Numbered from the stretch's first letter, positions 44,366 through 58,800 are shown. The stretch is DNA of 64,000 bases from Ricordea florida (GCA_949710005.1 OX453276.1:4771201-4835200), one strand, 5' to 3'. Made by a program: numbers and translations. The notes: a model not told the origin generated them from the sequence alone.

Positions 44366-44700
44366 GACACCTCCAAATGGTTAGACTTTCTAGTCTTCTC
44401 GGATAAGGACGATAAACGTAGGTCCCGTCTCACAGTACTGGTGTGGGACGTTAAAGAACCCACACACTGTTCGGAAAGTGTAGGGGACGTAGTCCCCGGT
44501 GTGATGGTCTATCACTTATTCTGTTATGGGGGCACCTGTGTATCCTACTATTCACTATGATAAGATTGTGAACTGCGTGGCTGCAATTTGCGCCTTAATA
44601 AGCAGTCTGACAAAGTCCCCCACAAAAAGTGTTGTAAAGCGCTTTGAGCCTTGGGATAAAGCGCTATATAAATCCTGAATCATCATCATCGTTGATCGAT
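44246..44700 (+). mobile_element. tRNA-derived SINE, full length
   Basis: A box TTAGCTCAGTTGGTAGAGCA, B box GTGGGTTCAAATCC. The body ends in GGATAAAGCGCTATATAAAT and an ATC-rich tail. Too long and too diverged after the B box to be a tRNA gene. Confidence 0.85.
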
Positions 44701-45635
44701 AACCAATCGTATATACCCACGCCAGGAGCCAATTACCACGCATGGAACAGACGCGATTCCCACAAAATCATTACCTTTCGTATCCGTTTTTTTACAACTT
44801 TCAAGGTTTTTACACAGTAAGCTCAATTTTTAGTGTATCGAGCGAACTGTAATTAACGACTGAATTAACACAGTCTTACTAATCTTACGCATGACTTCGG
44901 GTGCTACAAAAACGCTGATATTAGACGATAAGTTTAGAGTTTATGTCGGTTTACAAAGGCCTTGTGAATTACTGAGTCGACCTCTAGAAAGTCACGCATC
45001 CCAAAAGTTGACTAAGCAAAGTTTTCTTATTGCGTGGCAATTCCAAGACCAAAGAACGAAACAAGACGAGAACAGACGGGTTCAAACTTAGACTGGACTT
45101 GCAGATCTGAGCCATCGCGAACGAAGCATTTGATCACCTCATCTCTCCGTAAACTTGTAAAGAAGTAAATGACAGCCCCTTTCTATTTCTAACTGTCACA
45201 ATTCGACAGATGGAGGAAGTCCCCTCTGAATTTTTGTTTTCTATTTGTTGTCTGGGCTTTCCAGTGAAAGCCCAAAAAGAGAAGAAAAACATAAAGATCA
45301 CTTGAAAAGTAACTTCATCGCAGTAGCATTTGACTAAGCAGTACCCGGTAAGGCATTTTAAAGCAAACGCTCTCCGATGAGCTTGAATTAGCAATTCTTT
45401 CATCATGTGAGTCCTCCCCCAACAGCAGTGTGACAGAGACCTGGTTCACGCTTGGTAGTACATTGTTCTTCAGTAATACTTGAGTGATGTAGTCATACCT
45501 GTGAAATCACTTCAAGTACACGACAAAGAAACCAATCAGAGCATTGGTCAACTTTTTAGTTTACTTTCTTTCTTTCTGCGGTGTTTTTTTGGGGAAAATG
45601 AAATTTAGATTTTTGAGAAATTGTAAATAGTAAAT

Positions 45636-45668
45636 ATGGAAAAATCAAGAAACAGGACGACATCATAG
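45636..45668 (+). promoter_or_regulatory. Short upstream open reading frame before gene D
   Basis: An ATG at 45636 opens 10 codons ending with TAG at 45666-45668, five bases before the gene D ATG at 45674. If the transcript starts upstream of it, this uORF could lower translation of gene D. Its use is not shown. Confidence 0.35.
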
Positions 45669-45673
45669 TGATT

Positions 45674-46871
45674 ATGAAACCCTGCCTGATATGTAAACTT
45701 CTTCTCGCTTTTGTTGTGGTTACGGTGGCACGGACAAGGCACAAGCGTCTTCGAAATAGACAAGTTGGAGCTTCGCTGACCTTGGCGGATAACTTTACAA
45801 AAAAGCGCAGTGCGGAATTAATATACATTTCTCACGATGGCATTGACTCGTGGCCCTCGGATAAAGAGGTATATAACACACCGAATGATGGGTCGGTACG
45901 TCACTTTAAAACCATGCAAAGATACAAGCGTGACCGCAAAAGAACAGCTCACAAGGGGAATCAGGGAAAGAAGAACTCAAATGGGTCTGCTCAACTGCCA
46001 CAACCCGCAAAGCCTCTTCGTGTTGTGGCAACTTCTGCCGCTATAAAAAACCGACTTAAGAAGCCTTCCCCACTGAAAGCGATACACATATGGGGATCCA
46101 CACCTTTTAAAACGGTACTGGCAAACCTTCGTAGGCTAAATGCTAATCTTCGAAGTCAGCAAGGAGCTGTGAAGAGACTTTTTCTCCCATACCGACTTCA
46201 TGGAATCAATCTGGCAAAGGGCATTGCTAACTTACCTCCCCCTCCGGGAATTACGGCTCCCTCACAGCAACCTTTTGCTCCTGTTTCCCTTAAACCAAGT
46301 GGACCCTTCCGTATAGCCCCAAATGCAATTCATCTCCACGAAGCTCCTCCGAATTTCCAGAATGTGATAAAGTTCACGCCTCATCCTTTGCCTCTTCCTC
46401 CTCCTGAACCAATTGAGGCTAATGAAGTTCCTGACCAGATGAGGTTTGTGCCTCGGCCCTTTCCAGTTGCCACTATGTCGGTTCCACCCGGGCCACCTCT
46501 AACTCTACCTGGGCCGATGCCTCCAGCTGCGATGCCTCCATTACCCACTGAAAGTCAAGTACAGGACATGGCACCCATGAATGATGTCGCTCCAGTTCAT
46601 GAAGTTGCCCAGGTTCGTGAGATCGGTTCTGCACCTTACACGCCCCCTGTTCATGAGATAGGCCCCAGCCCGGAAATGTTTAGTAAAAGCTTGGATTTCC
46701 CAGAGGTGCTACCACATTGGCAGCCGAATATACCACCAAATATGGGACCTCCCACCCCGATGTTAGGGCCTCCTAACCCAATGTTAGGGCCTCCAAACCC
46801 GCTGTTAGGGCCTCCATTCCCATGGTTTGCAGGCGAAATTCACGAGGAGGTCAATCGTCATGTACACAAAG
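45674..46871 (+). CDS. Gene D exon 1: signal peptide, basic region and Pro-rich repeats
   Basis: The ATG at 45674 gives a signal peptide ([20 protein letters not shown]). A GTG six bases upstream is in frame but is not a credible eukaryotic start. The basic region has KKRSAELIY and [10 protein letters not shown]. From about residue 180 the sequence is Pro rich, with a tandem repeat near the end ([19 protein letters not shown]) and an alternating PVHE/MND segment. The donor is AAAG/GTTAGT at 46871/46872, phase 1; the frame otherwise stops at once. Confidence 0.85.
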
Positions 46872-49800
46872 GTTAGTAAAGAAAGCAAGGGTCTCTGAAC
46901 ACCAAACTGCGAAGGTAAAACGACTTGTAACTAAAAAAACAACAGCGTTTCTTAAATCAATGCTGCACGAGAGTAAAAGAAACGTAATTGGTCTAGGGTA
47001 TATAGGGCAGATAATATAAATATAATGTAACGGTAATTGAACTGAGTGGAGTGTGAAATCACACTTTTGATTCCAGACCAAAATTGCTAGACAAGTTAAA
47101 TTATTACTTAATTACACCCAGTTTTGAAATCGCACAATACAGGATTTTTGTTAGTCAAGTGCCAATATCTTATTGATCTTGTGGCCGGTTTGATAAAAAA
47201 GCGGAATCCGAAACGCTTTTACATCTCAATTCAGTTTATTCTCATTGGCTGATTTAGATGCAAATTAGAACCTAAGATAGTTCGATTCGTGAATAAATCA
47301 CACTTCTATAGGCCAATCAAATTGCAGGGATCACCTGTGATTTCAAAATGGATGTAATAAAGGAAATAAATGATTATCATACCATACTTAAATGAGTCCA
47401 CTTAAATAAGACATCTCAAAGTAAGAAATAGAGGTTTGGCGACATCAGTTTCCACGTAACTGGTCGACGTATTGATGCACAACCCTGGTCGGGTAGGTAT
47501 AAGCTTATACTACCGGCAGTTGTCAGTGTTGACAGATTTGTCGTGCTAGCTTATTTAACTTCCTCTGTTATCATTTCAACAGAACACGGCGTAAGAAAAT
47601 AATCAAGAAGAGTTTTAATAGCCATGTGTCTGCTGAATTTAATCTTGTATTATCTTGAAGCGCTTTGGGCCTGAAGATTCTGACACGATTGTAAATCTTA
47701 CGGACTCAGCCAGCCACCTACTCACTTACTCACTCACCCACTCACTAAGTTACTTATTCACCCTTACCCACTCACTTGTTCACTCTTACCCACTCACTCA
47801 CTCTCACTCACTCATTTATCACTCACTCAGTCACATCACTCACTCACTTATCGCTCACTTCCCAGTCACTCAATCACACCACTCACCAACTCACTCCCTC
47901 ACTTACTAGGTAACTCAATCACTAATTTACTAACTCACTCTCTAACTCACTCACTCACCCAGTCATTCAACTTACTCACTGACTCAGTTACTCAATCACT
48001 CACTCACTTACTTACAATATTGTCATAGGTAAAATGAAAGCACGCTGCACCCCCAATCCGTGCAAGAACGACGGCACATGCACCGCATTTGAAAGCCATT
48101 ATGAATGTACATGTCCTATAGGATTCATGGGAAAACATTGCGAGGGTAAGTACAGTAGTCTATTTTCTTTCAAGTTAGACACAAAAGTGGAGATTTAGAA
48201 AATGATAATATTAATCAAATTTGCTTATATTGCGTTCATACTTTAAATCAATTGGAGATATTAAAAAGCCTGGGTAATTTTTCTCAAAAGGAAGCCTACT
48301 GAGATCATACCTGGCTTGCTTCAAGGACGAGGGGCCACTATTTATGAACATTCTCTATTCTTTTTTTATATACATTTTTTATTATTGCAAGTGAGACACA
48401 CAAAAACAAATTACACAGAAAGAAGCACCTACAACCAACGAGGGTTACTTACCTTAAAAAACTAGTCTACAGTGCAATTTAAATTATATCTACAGCCTCT
48501 GGATATGAGCAAACGCATGCTCTAGTTGGTTCCCTACTCACAGGCTATCAACTCATAATTAATTATCCCATTAGTAAGGAAAACGGCCATAATGGAGGAA
48601 TGATTTCTTAAATTAGACCGGGAGAAATTTAAGTCTTGCTTGAAAAGAATATACCAAAAAATACTACCAAAACAAATAAATACAGGATGAAATTGTTCGG
48701 CGGTAACTGAGCAAATTATATAGCGAACATGATTGACACGACTTTATTTGTTTGGTAGGAGCTAAAGTGAAACTCTTTCAAAAGGCCGCCATTTTGAAAC
48801 ATCCGTGGATATCGTAAACTAAGCTTTTTCTTACTTGCCTCCTTTATGCACTTTTAATCCTTAGACTGGTTTGCTAACTCGGTTGACAAGTACATCAAAG
48901 AGATGTTTAAGAACGATCCGGACTCGTGTTTGAAACCTTCACACATCGGCTCGACAACATGTTGGCTCGACAACAACATGGTTCTGTTTACAAACAACAA
49001 TAACGTCAACTCTTGTCGACCAAACTACTTCCAATTTCACACAATCGAGGGTTTAGAACTATAATAAAACAATTATTCTGCTCAATTTCGTCGCACATGA
49101 GCCAATAGCCAACTCAGTCCGCGCTACGCGCATCGTTGGCTGTGATTGGCTCATGTACGACTCGATTTCGTAGAATAATTGTTTAAATGTCACTTACAAT
49201 AGTATAATTTATAATTAATTTTTACATTTATTTGCTTTCTTCATGGTGAAGGAAAAATAGATATTCACGGTAGGTATAGGATGGAACTAATTTAGGTTTT
49301 TGGAGCTAGGAAACGGGATTCAACGAGGGTTGAAAGGTTTTCATTTTCTTATACTGCTTGGTGTCTTCTTTTCTAACTGGTATATGTCTCAGATAAAGCA
49401 AGAAACTGTTATGATTCTGTACTCCTGCCTAAGTAATTTTTCTTAGCACAAATATCAATATTGATTAATCTTCTCCCTTATTTAAGGAAATATTCTATAT
49501 TTTCATCTTTCAGTTGTCAACCACTGCCTTCCAAATCCGTGCAAAAATGACGGAAACTGCTACGCTACGGGAAATGGTTATAAATGCACGTGTATCAAAG
49601 GATTCAAAGGACCAAACTGCGATAGTAAGAAAACGAAATTATCTATATATACATTATAGATAGCAATGTTAGAAAATTATTACATTCTGTACGTTTTTGA
49701 GAAAAGCAGGAAAGCCGTTCTTTCAAAATTTATTGCGTTTTATGTCGGTAGGAAGCCCTAACCCGAAATGAACAGCATCCCATCTTTCTAGACCTAGTTA

Positions 49801-52800
49801 TTTTAAGATTTTTCGCGCCAACTTTGTCCAGGCAACCAATCGGCAACTGACAGCGCAGTGCTACTCACTACGTGAATATGCGTAGTACCGTATACTCTCA
49901 CATGCTTCTTCTTAGTAACAGTCTCTGATGTATGGTTCAGTTGCCAACAGGTGCATTCCGAATCCTTGTAAGAACGGTGGGTCATGTGACGAGTACGATA
50001 ACAGCTACAGATGCAGCTGTCTCCCAGGGTTCAAAGGCAGCAACTGCCAAGGTACAGTGCAAATTATGAGGCCTTCAATCCTGGCCAAAATTATCTGGGA
50101 CAGTAAAGGAATAACCAGCCTCGGATGCAGATATGTAAAGTGTATTAAAAATAGCAATATGACTCCCGCAAAACCTCGCAAAGCTAGTTTTTGAAGAACT
50201 CGTTATGGTTTTTACTGTCAAGGCTAAGACCCAAATTATTATATCCCTCAGGCGGGCTTCAGATCCCCAATAGTTTGTGGTTTCACTGATCGAATACCGG
50301 GAAATACCACGTGATACCCACAGCTTGGTCTTGTTGGTCTTCAGAGACCTGAAGCAGCTGTAACGGCGACGTGTGATGATAAATGTTCAGTTATATTTGC
50401 CGTTAACATTTGTCTCTTTTGGAAATTTTTCCCGTCTTTTTCCAGCTGCGGACCATTGTGGAGTGAGTAATCCATGCAAAAATGGAGGCACATGTGTAAA
50501 TGGAGAAAGAACGTTTGAATGTCACTGCTTGCTGGGATTCAACGGGGCCGACTGCGGAGGTGAGATATTTGTGTTTCCGTGAGCTGCGTAATGAGATAGT
50601 AAAAGGATTTTTTGAATTTTTTTTTGTTCATGACTTATTAGCATCTGGCTGGCGGCGCTTCTGTGTATCATTATCACTGGAACATTTGTATTTTCCTCAA
50701 ATATACTTTAGCTTTTCATCGATTATAAGAAGGCATTTAAAGAGTAGTTTAATCCCATTTAGGCTAGGGTAGGGCAGCTTTGTACACTGTTGTACCGATA
50801 TCAATGAAGGATTCAAAATGAAGTTTGTACCCCCCATGAAGCATTTGGCTCTTTCATAAATTTTAAGCAGCATTTTTCGATTTCTGTATTCAAATGTCTT
50901 TGAGTGTGTCTTATTTGTAGATCTGGATGTTTGCTATTCAAATCCATGCCAGAATTCTGGAACATGTCGGAATCTAGGAGCCGGACAGTTCATGTGCCAA
51001 TGCAGTCTGCAGTTTAGAGGAATCACATGCGATGGTAAGGTCCTATTGTTATATAGCTTGCTTTTCCCCACTCAGCGCGCCCATTCATTTGCCAGTTCAT
51101 GGTCACATGATGTCTAACAATGAAACTGTTTACCGCCAAATGCCATGAGCGTGCAACATTGCGAAAACTACGACGCCAAACAGTTTGCTGTAACCCGCGA
51201 AATGTTGACAGCTGTTGCGTGTGATCAGAGCGTCTTTGATTTGCTATACAAGAAATCACTTCAAGACTGGTCCCTTGAAGAACCGTGAATTTTGTTTCCC
51301 TCGAATCTCAATGATCACTAATTCAGTACGAAAACACCAAGTGTTCCCTGGTTAAACCGTTAAATCGTCACGGTCAATTAAAACCCAAAAAGGAACTCGA
51401 CCAATAAGCAGCCATCTTTATCTCACACGTGGCCAATAACTCATATTTATAAATCCAATGTATGCAAGCCATTGATGTAGGTCCTTCGATGTTCATATTG
51501 AAGTCTGGGATGACAGGATAGTTAATTCCTGCTTCTTTTTTTTGTAGAAAGAATCCCAAAATGTGAATCCCAACCGTGTCAAAATGGCGGCACATGCGTG
51601 GAAGATGACGAGAGTGGATTTCATTGTATCTGCACAGAAAAATATCAAGGAGAGCACTGCCAAGGTGTGTTTCTGAGTGCATTAGCAAGGAAGTTTAAAC
51701 CTTAGTCACTCCAAGATGATACTGTTGTCCAGAATCTTATTAAAGTCATAAGAAGCCTGCTTTGAGAGACAGAATTAAGTTCCTTCTTCCATTAGAAGTA
51801 TAGGCGGAAATTTTATGCAACTGAGATGTCTAGGCCTTTGGCAAAAACTTTGCTCGTCCTATTGCACGAGAAATAATTGAAAAAAAAATCATTTTGTGTG
51901 GAGTCAACATGGTAGTGTGGTGGCTAGCGTGTTGGACGTCCGAGTGAAAGGTCCGAAGTTCGATCCCCGGTGATCAAACTGTTGTTTCTTTGGACGAGAA
52001 TTTTAACTCCACACTGTCTCTCTCCACCCAGTTGTATAAATGGGTACCAGCGATATAATGCTGGGGGTAACTTATGTTGTTTCCTTAGACAAGAAACTTA
52101 ACTCCACACTGTCTCTCCCCACCCAGGTGTATAAATGGGTACCAGCGATATAATGCTGGGGGTAACTTGTGTTCTTTCATTAGAAAAGAAACTTAACTCC
52201 ACCCTGTCTCTCTCCTCCCAGGTGTATAAATGGGTATCGACGATATAATGCTGGGGGTAACCCTGCGTTGGACTAGCATCCCATCTAGGGGGGAGGGAGT
52301 ACCAATAGCCCCAGGTGCTTCATGCTACTGGAACTGGGATAAGCTATGACTGTGTGGGCCTCCTATGGTTTCTTTGGGTGCCCTGTGGTACTCGTAATAT
52401 AATGCTGGGGGTAACCCTGCGTCGGACAAGCATCCCATCTAGGGGGGTGGGGTAATAATACACCCAGGTGCTTCAAGCTACTGAAATCGGGATAAGGTCC
52501 AGCGGTGTGGGCTTAAAGGCTCCTGTGCGCCTTTTTATTTGTTAACGATTTAGACACTTAAGAAAAGACCACTATCGTCAAATTCTGAATTGCCACTTTT
52601 CTCTAATTAAAATGATCTCTCACGTTTCCATCTTTTTTCCGTGCCATAGAATTACGCAGTGCATGCCACAAACACCCGTGTTTAAATGGGGGAAAATGTG
52701 TAGATCACGATGATACGTTTAAATGCATTTGCACCGATGGATTTGATGGAACAACATGCGAAGGTTGGTCAGAAATTGATTCACTTTCCCTTTAAGAAAT

Positions 52801-55800
52801 GACAAACAGGTAAAATGTTTGATAAATCTTTTATACTGCAACATAATGCACGCCACATACATTATAATTAAGTGATATTCCGTTGTCAATAAAAGTAAGA
52901 CTTTACACTTCGGTCTTGCGTTACTTAGATAGCTGATTGGTTATATAATCCCGCGACGCCACATTCTTAACCAATCACAATCAAAGCCAAAACCAGTTGT
53001 GACACTGAAGCACGCACGCATTTTCCCGCGCTTGGTGATGACGAGTTGTGTTTGCCTTGGGTTGAGTTTGATTGGCTCAATGGACTGAGGACATCTATTT
53101 TTATTAGGCATAGAAATCAGAGGGTCCTGATGGGGGGATCCAATCCCATTTCCCAGTGCTCAAATCTCATTCCCACTGGCAGAATTTGGAAACACACCCA
53201 TTCCCAGTGGCTTAAATCCCATTTTCCCAGGGAAAACCCGGTTAATCCCAATTCCCATTTAACCCCTTCAGGAACCTCTCATTGCGTAGGTTTTGTTTCT
53301 ACGACAGCCAGTTGAAAAACACTTTATTAATTATTTAACATGCATTCTGGATCATTTGTTTTGGTGGAATGGAAAACCTTCTTATCTATGGTAATGAGTT
53401 TTAACTCACGTCCTCTGCCAGTCTACTACCTTCTTTTGCTGCCTCGCTAAAAAATATGTGTGCCTTTATAGGATCATGGAGGACTTTTGCTTGCCAAGAT
53501 TCTTTCTTAGGATGGTGTATGTTATCGGATTCATGCTGCGAGCACGTCAAATAATCCCAAACAGTGCAGAAAATTGAAATTGAGTGCAGAAATTTTAAAT
53601 CAAATTGTATCATATATATTATTAAAAACTAATCAAGTGTTTTTTGAGGTCGATTAAAAATAAATAAGCACTCGTAAATGATTCAACGACAACAAATTAT
53701 ACTCTCCCTACGTGCTTGTTCAATTATTTGGTCCTTTAAAAGTTTCCTTGTGCTTATTTATTCCAAATTGCACTCAAAATTGCACTCACTTGATTAATTA
53801 TACTTATGGCATGTAAAATTGACGTCAGCTCTAACATTACAATGTAACTGGCTAAATTTGCATTCTCTTTTTGCTTTAAGTTAAATTAAGCACGCCACCG
53901 ATTGTATGCACCGACTGCAGCGAACATGCGAAATGCGTCGATGGAAAATGTATTTGCGAGGAAGGATACTTTGGAAACGGCAATGTATGTGAAGGTATTA
54001 ATAAAGTTTAATTTTTACAATTTGACTTTTTACTCATGTTTGCATGCAAATTCGACTTGATTTGATTCGATTTTGTTATTACTCAGGTAGCGTTTTATGC
54101 TGACTTATTGATTTACGGCTAACTTTTTTAGCTCTTGAATGACTTAGTCATGGGCTCATTGAAAATATTCCTTGTTTAAAATCTCCTTGTATGTAGGAAA
54201 CTTTGGGGCTAATGTAAATAAGTCGAAAAGCATATTTAACAATTGAAGACGGCCAATAGTTCACCTCTCAGTTAAAAAGGATGGATACAGCACTTAATAA
54301 CTCCATATTCTTAACATTAGCAGTAAAATGAACCGAAAACTAATAAACAGCTCATAAACCAAACTGATCATGATCATGAAACCCTTTCCTTTTTAGTTGT
54401 AAAAGGACTTGAAGCTAATGCCTTCACATCATCTCCAGAAAGACTATCACTTGTGGATACAGGTAAGTTTGGGGTGAAAACAACATAAATTCTTTGTCAG
54501 AGCAAATCACTCGCTCCGACGAAAAACTAACGCTCGAAATTTCAGATTCTCTTCCACTTGATGCTTGTACACCTAACCTTATCGATTCGTTTGATAAACC
54601 CATTTTTTGTGTTTCAATTCCCACTCATACAGAAACAATTTCTTTAGAAACTAACCCCGTTTACAATTTTTTTTATCAATTTTTTCTAATGAGAATTTCC
54701 TATTAAACAACTCTTTAACGCATCGCAAATATTGTTTTAACTCTCGTAGATAAATTGCAATACTTGCAATGGGATCAAAGCTAACTGGTTTGGGAAATGG
54801 TGAAGTATATGTTGAAGCAGAGAATTTTCGAAAGATGTTTTTTTCAACGCCGTCACAGGCAAACTCGGAAAATGCAACTGATCCAAGTTCTTCCAATGGG
54901 AGTCGAACCTACGACCTTCTGGTTACTAGTCTGGTAGTTTTAGTACTGTTTTGTGTTTCCCTATTGCTGTATAGTATATTTTTGATAAGTGTGTTTCGGT
55001 TACCATAGGAACGTTGGTTACAAGTGTGTGCCATCCAAATCCTTGTTATAATGGTGGTGTTTGTCATGAGGCCATAACCGGTTTTACCTGTTCTTGTCCT
55101 TTAAGTTACATTGGACCAATATGTAAAGGTACGGCCCACATGTATATTGGATTTTAAATTAGTCACAAAGTTATTAATCCAGTCGTTAATTCTTCCTGGA
55201 TCGGGATTGTAGAATCCGAGTCCGGATTGGCGCTAATCCAACCGGTTAGCTCAGTTGGTGGAGCACCGGACTAGCGTGCGGGAGGTCGCGAGTTCCATCT
55301 TGGGCCGGACCAACACTCAGGGTCTTAAAATAATTGAGTAGAAAGTGCTGCCTTTGTAATGACATCTGCAAATGGTTATACTTTCTAGTCTTCTCGGATA
55401 AGGATGATAAACCGTAGGCCCCGTCTCACAACTCTTTATAATTGATTTGTAAATGTAAAAGAACCCATGGCACTGTTCGAAAAGAGTAGGGCGTGTTCCC
55501 GGTGTCATGGTCTAGCTGACTCGTGCCGTCATTGGTCTAGGTGAGTTCATTAGTATGTGAGGCGCATTTGAAAACTCTACAGTTGAATTTGCGCCATATA
55601 AATGCATTCCATTATCCTTAATCTAGTGTTAGGCCTTTTTACTTAAGTTAATAATGTTAATCTAAGTTTGCGTTCATTGACTTTTTCCATGAATAAAATC
55701 AAAGATAGCAAGAACGAAAAAACGGAAATACTGTGAAAATTTAACTTAAAGTGGACACTTATCTTGACAAGAGCAATCCAGTATTTGTTTTATGCGTATG

Positions 55801-58800
55801 TAGAGAAAACAAGCCTCTTAACTTATAAATTTGTATATGCAGTCAACTCCAAAACTGGTAAACTGCAAGCAATATTGTTAAAGGAAAGGGTGCACTACAA
55901 TTTACGTTCAAACTTTAAGAAGTGCTATTTTATTTTATTATATCTCTCAGTTAGTACGCGCGTTGTGATTGGTCAATTTAGCGGGCCGTACTTCACTGTA
56001 CGGTCCGCTAAAGTTTGTTTTGGTCGCCAAAATGACTCCAGAGATATAATAAATATCTTATTAACCTCGTTTTCTCGGTCCGTACTGTAAAATACGGATC
56101 CTCGTTTTTTCCCGTCGATTTATGGCCCGCGCACTTCGCGCTTGGGCCATAAATCGACGAGAAAAAACTCGGTCCGTATTTTACAGTACGGACCTCGAAC
56201 TCGATTAATAAGAGGTATGTAATCTCCATAGTGGTCCTCGCAAGCTCTTCCTAACTCTGATTTAATCTCTGAGAGGCTCGATTGCTCAAGAAAATATTGG
56301 ACGATATTAAGCATACCCAATATTAATCTTGTAAAGAGATTGAATGTCCATTAACACTACGTGGGAAACCGACAGTATTGACAGTGCGCGTGAAGGAAAA
56401 TCACTCAATTATTTAGGGACGGACCATTAGAAAAGTGATGGGGGGGGGGTGGGGAATTTTCAGCTTGCAGGAATTTTTTTTTCGCTCATTGCTTTTGCAG
56501 GAATTTTTATTTTTTAGGTGAACCTCTCTGCACGAATTTTTTTTACTACGTGTGAAAAAGTCACAATTGGACCTTCCTTCTGCATGAATTTTTTTTTTAC
56601 CTTCTTCTTTGCATGAATTTTTTTTTGGCATTTTGCCTTGCATGAATTTTTTTTTGTTTTTTTCCCCACCCCCCCCCCCCCCATCACTTTTCTAATGGTC
56701 GGTCCCTTAGCAAAAGGTATCTGGAAAACTTAGTGAAGAGGCATATAATGAGGACCAAATCATTTTGAATACTCTTTCACTTAACTCTAAGGTTACAGTG
56801 TTTTTTCTTAACCGTATTTTAAGAAAAATCCTATATATTTGCATAATATGCTACGATTGCTCGCTAACATCATCTGCGCTTTTACTTTTTTCCTTATCCA
56901 GAAGCTTCTGAAACAAACGTATGTCACCCAAATCCCTGTTATAATGGTGGAACGTGCCGTGAGACTATCACTGGATTCGCTTGTTCGTGTCCTCTGAACT
57001 ATATAGGGCCCGTCTGTAAAGGTAAGGAGGTAAATTATGCTATCATGCGCCCTTAAGCTACGAAATTGATACGGCGTTTTATTGACCCCGGTGCCATGAC
57101 ATGAATTAAGAAACGTTATTGAAGAAACCCAAGAAGCTAGAGATGCTCTCGGCAGCGCCTTGAGCATCTGTTACGCTTCTTTCGTGCTTAGCAAATCTCC
57201 TAAGTGCGTCCATAACTCGCACAGCTGCTGCGCTTACCATTTCTTTCGTAACATAAGACTTCACAACTTCACATTTGACGTCACCATGCAACCCATTCGC
57301 GCGTATTAGCCAATCATAGCGCGCACTTTCCCAAAGCTATGTTATACTATTAATAATATACATGAAAAAATTACTCGATTCTGATTGGCTGAGAGGGTCA
57401 GTGCAAAAAGTGTAACACCAGTGCAAATTACACATTGATATTCTGGATTATGATATTCTTTATTTTTAAACGAACCGCTTTGAGTTCGTAGAGTTATCAG
57501 CTGATCTTCATCAGCCAATCAGTAAATAAAGTGTCAAATCCGCGTCAAATGCTCACTTCCTGTCCGCAATGAGATCTTCCGGCACTTCCTCCAGACGAAT
57601 TATTTCATGTTTATATGCAATTTCAGCTTTTTGAAAAACTCACTCATGCAAATTAATTCCAAATTAAACTCGAAACCGTATAATTACCTTTACAAATTCC
57701 ACTGGACCGCACCCAAACATATATCACTTGTATCGTGCACACTTTATACTACTTGGCGGCCAACTAGAATGAGGCGTTGTTAAGCCACTAGATTGATACG
57801 GCGTTTTATTAGCCCCGGTGGAGTTGCAAAAAGCAATTAGCGGTCACACTCAGTACAGATATTTTTGCATGTATGCTAGGAACATTTTAACAAATCGATT
57901 TGTTAATGTTGCATGGCCAAAACGGCATGCGCACGAAATCAAGGACTTAGGATTCACGGTTCAAATTTTTCTTTAGTTTAAATTTTATTTTCCTTTGTAA
58001 TTTGGTATGGTAATGTATGACAATGAGTTTGAAACAAAGGAAAATAAAATAAAAACCAAGGATAAAATTGAACCACAACATTTACAAATTCACAAAGAAA
58101 TTCTCTGAGTCTTCTATGAGCATCTACTATTTTTTTTTCTATAGAGGTAAGTGCTTGTTTGGCAAATCCATGCTTACATGGAGGAACTTGTATTGACGGC
58201 GGTCTGCCTGGAGTTTATTCATGCATGTGTGCAGAGGGATATAGTGGCAAGAACTGCGAAGGTGAGATTTTGCCAAAAATTAACTCATTCATCATATCAA
58301 TACGCTGTATGAGACTCCATGCAGCCAACCTCCCGTCTCCCCACAGGCGTTGCTGCTGATATGTAGGTTAGTTCATTTTTCATGAGAAAAATCTTTGATT
58401 AGTGCGCACCCTAACTGCGCACGAACCCTTGGTGGCTGCATTGATGACATTGCAAATTCTCCGATATCCACAAAGATTTTATAATACCTATAGGCGTCAA
58501 GAGCTGTGTTGAGACAACTTTTACAAGTATAAGTTAAGTTTTTATTGCAGTATCATTAATATCATAATCAATGACTTTCTTTCTCACTTTTTACTTGGTT
58601 AACACAAATCAAATCTGATTGCTAATTATATTTCGGTAACAACAGAACTCTGATGGTCTCAAGACAGCTCTTGCGCGCATCAGAAGAATGTAAGAAGAGA
58701 GATGAGAGAATGCATAAGATTCCGCTCAAATATGCATGATGACAGAAAGGACTTATTCCTGGACAAAGATGATGTGTAAATGGACACGATAGTGTTACAA

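Larger units (their letters stand above)
41369..45635. other. Intergenic region between genes C and D
   Basis: It holds the palindrome at 41636, repeat R13 at 42275, a MITE at 42611, repeat remnants near 43780 and a SINE at 44246. No exon of either gene was recognised. The upstream region of gene D (about 44700-45635) has no clear TATA box. Confidence 0.5.

Noticed and set aside
45668..46876. Start of gene D at the GTG at 45668
   Set aside because: A eukaryotic gene should start at ATG; 45674 is the first in-frame ATG and directly begins the signal peptide.
47655..47909. Ser/His/Leu-rich open frame
   Set aside because: It is the translation of the (ACTC)n microsatellite.
47700..48010. CRISPR-like or regular spacer array
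   Set aside because: It is a simple tetranucleotide repeat without unique spacers, in animal DNA.
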